Of a stretch of DNA of 17,966 nucleotides, positions 16,068 to 17,966 are shown in pieces (position 1 is the first letter of the stretch; each line of letters opens with the position of its first letter). Below the pieces are notes generated by a model. The model was not told the origin of the DNA. It saw nothing but the letters and a program-made list of their open reading frames with translations, and did no database searches. Position numbers and translations under genes: made by a program. The stretch is from Pseudomonadota bacterium (GTDB taxonomy: Bacteria > Desulfobacterota > Desulfovibrionia > Desulfovibrionales > Desulfovibrionaceae), in NCBI GenBank assembly GCA_023426275.1, contig JAFABC010000261.1, positions 1-17,966 on the forward strand, given 5' to 3'.

Positions 16068-17824
16068 CCGACGTCCTGCCCCCGCTCCCGCCGACGCCCG
16101 GACAGGCCCCGCGCTACGGCACCGATCCGGTGCGCGACGCCTGGCTGTTGCATTTCATGACGGAAAATAATCTGGAGCATTTCATTGCGCCGGAAAAAAA
16201 CGCCTCGCCCGAGCAGCTCCGGTTCATGGTGTCCCTGGAGCCGGAGGAAATCTATGTGCCGTGCTCGGACGCCATGTTTTCCCATCTGCTCAGCGAACGG
16301 GCCGACCCGCTGGTGGTCGCGGAATACGACGACCGGCTGGCCCGCATCGGCCGGCTGATCGACGACTTCGTTCCCGACGCCTACACCGCCGCCAAGATCC
16401 GTGCCCTGTGCGAACTCAAGTACCGGCAGGCGCTGGTCAAGCCGACGCTCATTCCCTCGCGGCTGGCCAAGCGGCTGTGCACCATTTTCCTGACCCAGTC
16501 CGGGCTCGACGACCCGTACCGGGAGCGCAAGCGGCTTTTCAACCGGCGGGCCTTTGCCTTCATCCAGAGCGAGGCCTTTCAAACCATGCTCTACGCCTGC
16601 CCGGAGGAACTGCCCGGCTGCCGCGCCATTCCCGAACTGCGCTTCGCCCTGGACATGCTGGAGTTGCGCCGGCTGCTGCTGCTCGGGGCCATGCCCGGCA
16701 TCTGGAACGGCGAGGGCGCGCCGCCGGACCGGGCGGCACTGGATGCGGCCATGGCCGCGTTTCCGGAGACGTTCGCCCGTTTCGAGAGAATGCTCGATCC
16801 CCGGCGCAGCGGGCCGCTCAAGATCCTGTTTCTGCCCGAAACCGCCGGGGGCGTCCTTTTTGACCTGCTGGCCGTGCGCACGCTCATGCGCCTGGGCCAC
16901 CGGGTCGTGGTGGCCCTCAAGGACGGATTTTATTTCGACGCGCCGACCGTCTGGGACGCCGAGGGCGATCCGATCCTCGACACGGCCCTGGACGGCGCCC
17001 ATTTTCTGACCGATTCGCGCGCCAGCAAGAACCGGCTGCTCCAGGTCATGCGCGAAAATCCGCTGACCGTCATTTCCGACGGCACCCGCGAGCGTCTCAA
17101 CCTGTACCGGGTGTCGGTCACCTTTGCCCGGGCCTGGAAGGAAGCCGACCTGGTCATCGCCCGGGGCCGGCTCAACCACCGCCGGCTGATCGAGACGAGC
17201 TACCTGTTCACCCGCGACGTGGTTTCCTTTTTCGCGGACGAGCAGGGTGGGCTGCGTCTCGATTTCAAACCCCGCGCCCCCGGGGCGCGCTCGTTTACCG
17301 AGGCGGACATCACGGCCCAGGCCGAGGAGATCATCGCCGGCATGCGCGCGGCCAAGACCGCCGGCAAGTCGGTCATGTTTTACAGCGCGGTCATCGGCTC
17401 CATTCCCGGCCAGACCGAAACCGCCATCGAGCTGGTCACGACGTTCGTGGGCTATTTGCGCGAAAAGCTCTCGGGCACCTTCATCATCAATCCGGCCGAG
17501 CACTTCGAGGAAGGCATGGACGCCGACGACCTGATGTTCATGTGGGAGAAGGTGCAGCGTAGCGGCCTGATCGACGTGTGGCGGTTCCAGACCCACTTCG
17601 ACATCGAAAAGAGCTTCAGCCTGCTCGGCCGCCGGGTGCCGCCGGCCTGGGCCGGCAAGGACGCCACGTTTTCCACGGGCTGCACCAAGGAGATGCACAT
17701 CGCCCTGTCCATGCAGGCCCGCCAGCCCGAATTGCAGATCATCGGCCCCGATCCGGAGAAGTTTTTCCGCCGCCGCGAATACGGCGTAGGCAAGTTCTGC
17801 GACGCCGGCATCGAGTGCCGCTAG
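16064..17824 (+). CDS. DUF89/ARMT1-like domain protein of unknown function
   Basis: This 586-aa protein resembles the DUF89 (ARMT1-like) family, whose characterised members are metal-dependent phosphatases of damaged or unwanted metabolites. The evidence is a helical N-terminal half with KPTLIPSRLAKRLCTIFLTQ and DPYRERKRLFNRRAFAFI (about 126-167), followed by a Rossmann-like part. That part has LKILFLPETAGGVLFDLLAV (252-271), in the place of the family's DNAGE...D motif, and EADLVIARGRLN (360-371), in place of ADlviaKGqgN. The usual Asp-Asn is replaced by Glu-Thr, so metal binding may be altered. The last ~170 residues (from ~415) form a further conserved-looking part with several His and Cys residues (TGCTKEMHIA at 538-547). 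The start overlaps the nadK stop by 4 bases, so the genes are coupled. There is no signal peptide. The family call is moderate. Confidence 0.72.
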   Translation: MTDVLPPLPPTPGQAPRYGTDPVRDAWLLHFMTENNLEHFIAPEKNASPEQLRFMVSLEPEEIYVPCSDAMFSHLLSERADPLVVAEYDDRLARIGRLIDDFVPDAYTAAKIRALCELKYRQALVKPTLIPSRLAKRLCTIFLTQSGLDDPYRERKRLFNRRAFAFIQSEAFQTMLYACPEELPGCRAIPELRFALDMLELRRLLLLGAMPGIWNGEGAPPDRAALDAAMAAFPETFARFERMLDPRRSGPLKILFLPETAGGVLFDLLAVRTLMRLGHRVVVALKDGFYFDAPTVWDAEGDPILDTALDGAHFLTDSRASKNRLLQVMRENPLTVISDGTRERLNLYRVSVTFARAWKEADLVIARGRLNHRRLIETSYLFTRDVVSFFADEQGGLRLDFKPRAPGARSFTEADITAQAEEIIAGMRAAKTAGKSVMFYSAVIGSIPGQTETAIELVTTFVGYLREKLSGTFIINPAEHFEEGMDADDLMFMWEKVQRSGLIDVWRFQTHFDIEKSFSLLGRRVPPAWAGKDATFSTGCTKEMHIALSMQARQPELQIIGPDPEKFFRRREYGVGKFCDAGIECR

Positions 17825-17856
17825 GGAGAGAGGAAAGGCGAAGAAGCCTCCGGCGG

Positions 17857-17879
17857 CCGGGGGGCATGATGCCCCCCGG
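17857..17879. repeat. GC-rich perfect palindrome after the DUF89-like gene
   Basis: CCGGGGGGCAT (17857-17867) and ATGCCCCCCGG (17869-17879) are perfect inverted repeats around one base. It lies 33 bases after the stop. It looks like the GC-rich 3' hairpins often dispersed in Desulfovibrio intergenic regions (from memory). It has no T run, so it would be an mRNA 3' stabiliser or repeat rather than a standard terminator. Confidence 0.75.
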
Positions 17880-17937
17880 ACCCCCTCGACGTGTCTTTGG
17901 CGGCGCGAAGCGACGCTGGCGCACCCTTGGCGGCGCA

Positions 17938-17966
17938 TTTTTATCCAGGCTTTGCCTGGATAAAAA
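17938..17966. repeat. 13-bp inverted repeat with T5/A5 ends at the right edge (terminator-like)
   Basis: TTTTTATCCAGGC (17938-17950) and GCCTGGATAAAAA (17954-17966) are perfect inverted repeats around TTT. The stem is symmetric. On either strand the hairpin is preceded by T and followed by A, so within the window it is not a canonical terminator. The repeat may extend beyond the edge. The stretch between the two repeats (17880-17937) shows no gene. Confidence 0.7.

Noticed and set aside
16022..17938. 638-aa minus-strand open frame opposite the DUF89-like gene
   Set aside because: It is a mirror frame of a gene that is coupled to nadK; no domain was recognised in it.

Overview
The window is a chromosomal segment of a GC-rich, flagellated Gram-negative bacterium. 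It is best explained as a member of the Desulfovibrionaceae (Desulfovibrio or Solidesulfovibrio type). The assignment rests on gene order (infB-ylxR-nusA-rimP next to flgFGAHIJNKL-csrA-fliW, then flgM with a small Desulfovibrio-type partner gene), on the presence of P- and L-ring genes, and on a FlgJ that carries an M23 peptidase. No database search was possible, so the genus is an inference. I see no mobile elements, CRISPR arrays, rRNA or phage genes.

Layout. (1) 1-3317, minus strand: tRNA-Gly(CCC), then rimP, nusA, ylxR and the 5' part of infB, which runs off the left edge. This is the conserved transcription/translation operon. The protein genes overlap by 4 to 8 bases. An intrinsic terminator lies between the tRNA and rimP, and a sigma70-type promoter lies before the tRNA. 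(2) 3318-14052, plus strand: a flagellar operon that starts with a very clear sigma54 (-24/-12) promoter and reads flgF, flgG, flgA, flgH, flgI, flgJ, flgN, flgK, flgL, csrA, fliW. It encodes the distal rod, P- and L-rings, rod cap/peptidoglycan hydrolase, hook-junction proteins with their chaperone, and the CsrA/FliW post-transcriptional switch. (3) 14053-15068: a convergent minus-strand operon, a DVU0524-like gene followed by flgM, driven by a near-consensus sigma28 (FliA) promoter. Hairpin terminators separate it from fliW. (4) 15069-17966, plus strand: nadK (NAD kinase), translationally coupled to a DUF89/ARMT1-like protein of 586 aa, followed by two strong palindromes at the right edge.

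How it fits together. The sigma54 operon builds the rod, rings and hook junction and ends with csrA-fliW. The opposing operon makes the anti-sigma28 factor FlgM from a sigma28 promoter, which is a feedback loop. Two flagellar checkpoint circuits (FlgM/sigma28 and FliW/CsrA) therefore meet tail to tail. The points most worth a second look are the nadK-coupled DUF89-like protein with a degenerate metal motif, the uncharacterised partner of flgM, a shared 'DGGxxW' module inserted once in FlgK and twice in FlgL, and the possible attenuator between tRNA-Gly and rimP. All intergenic gaps are shorter than 300 bases; what they hold is listed as features.
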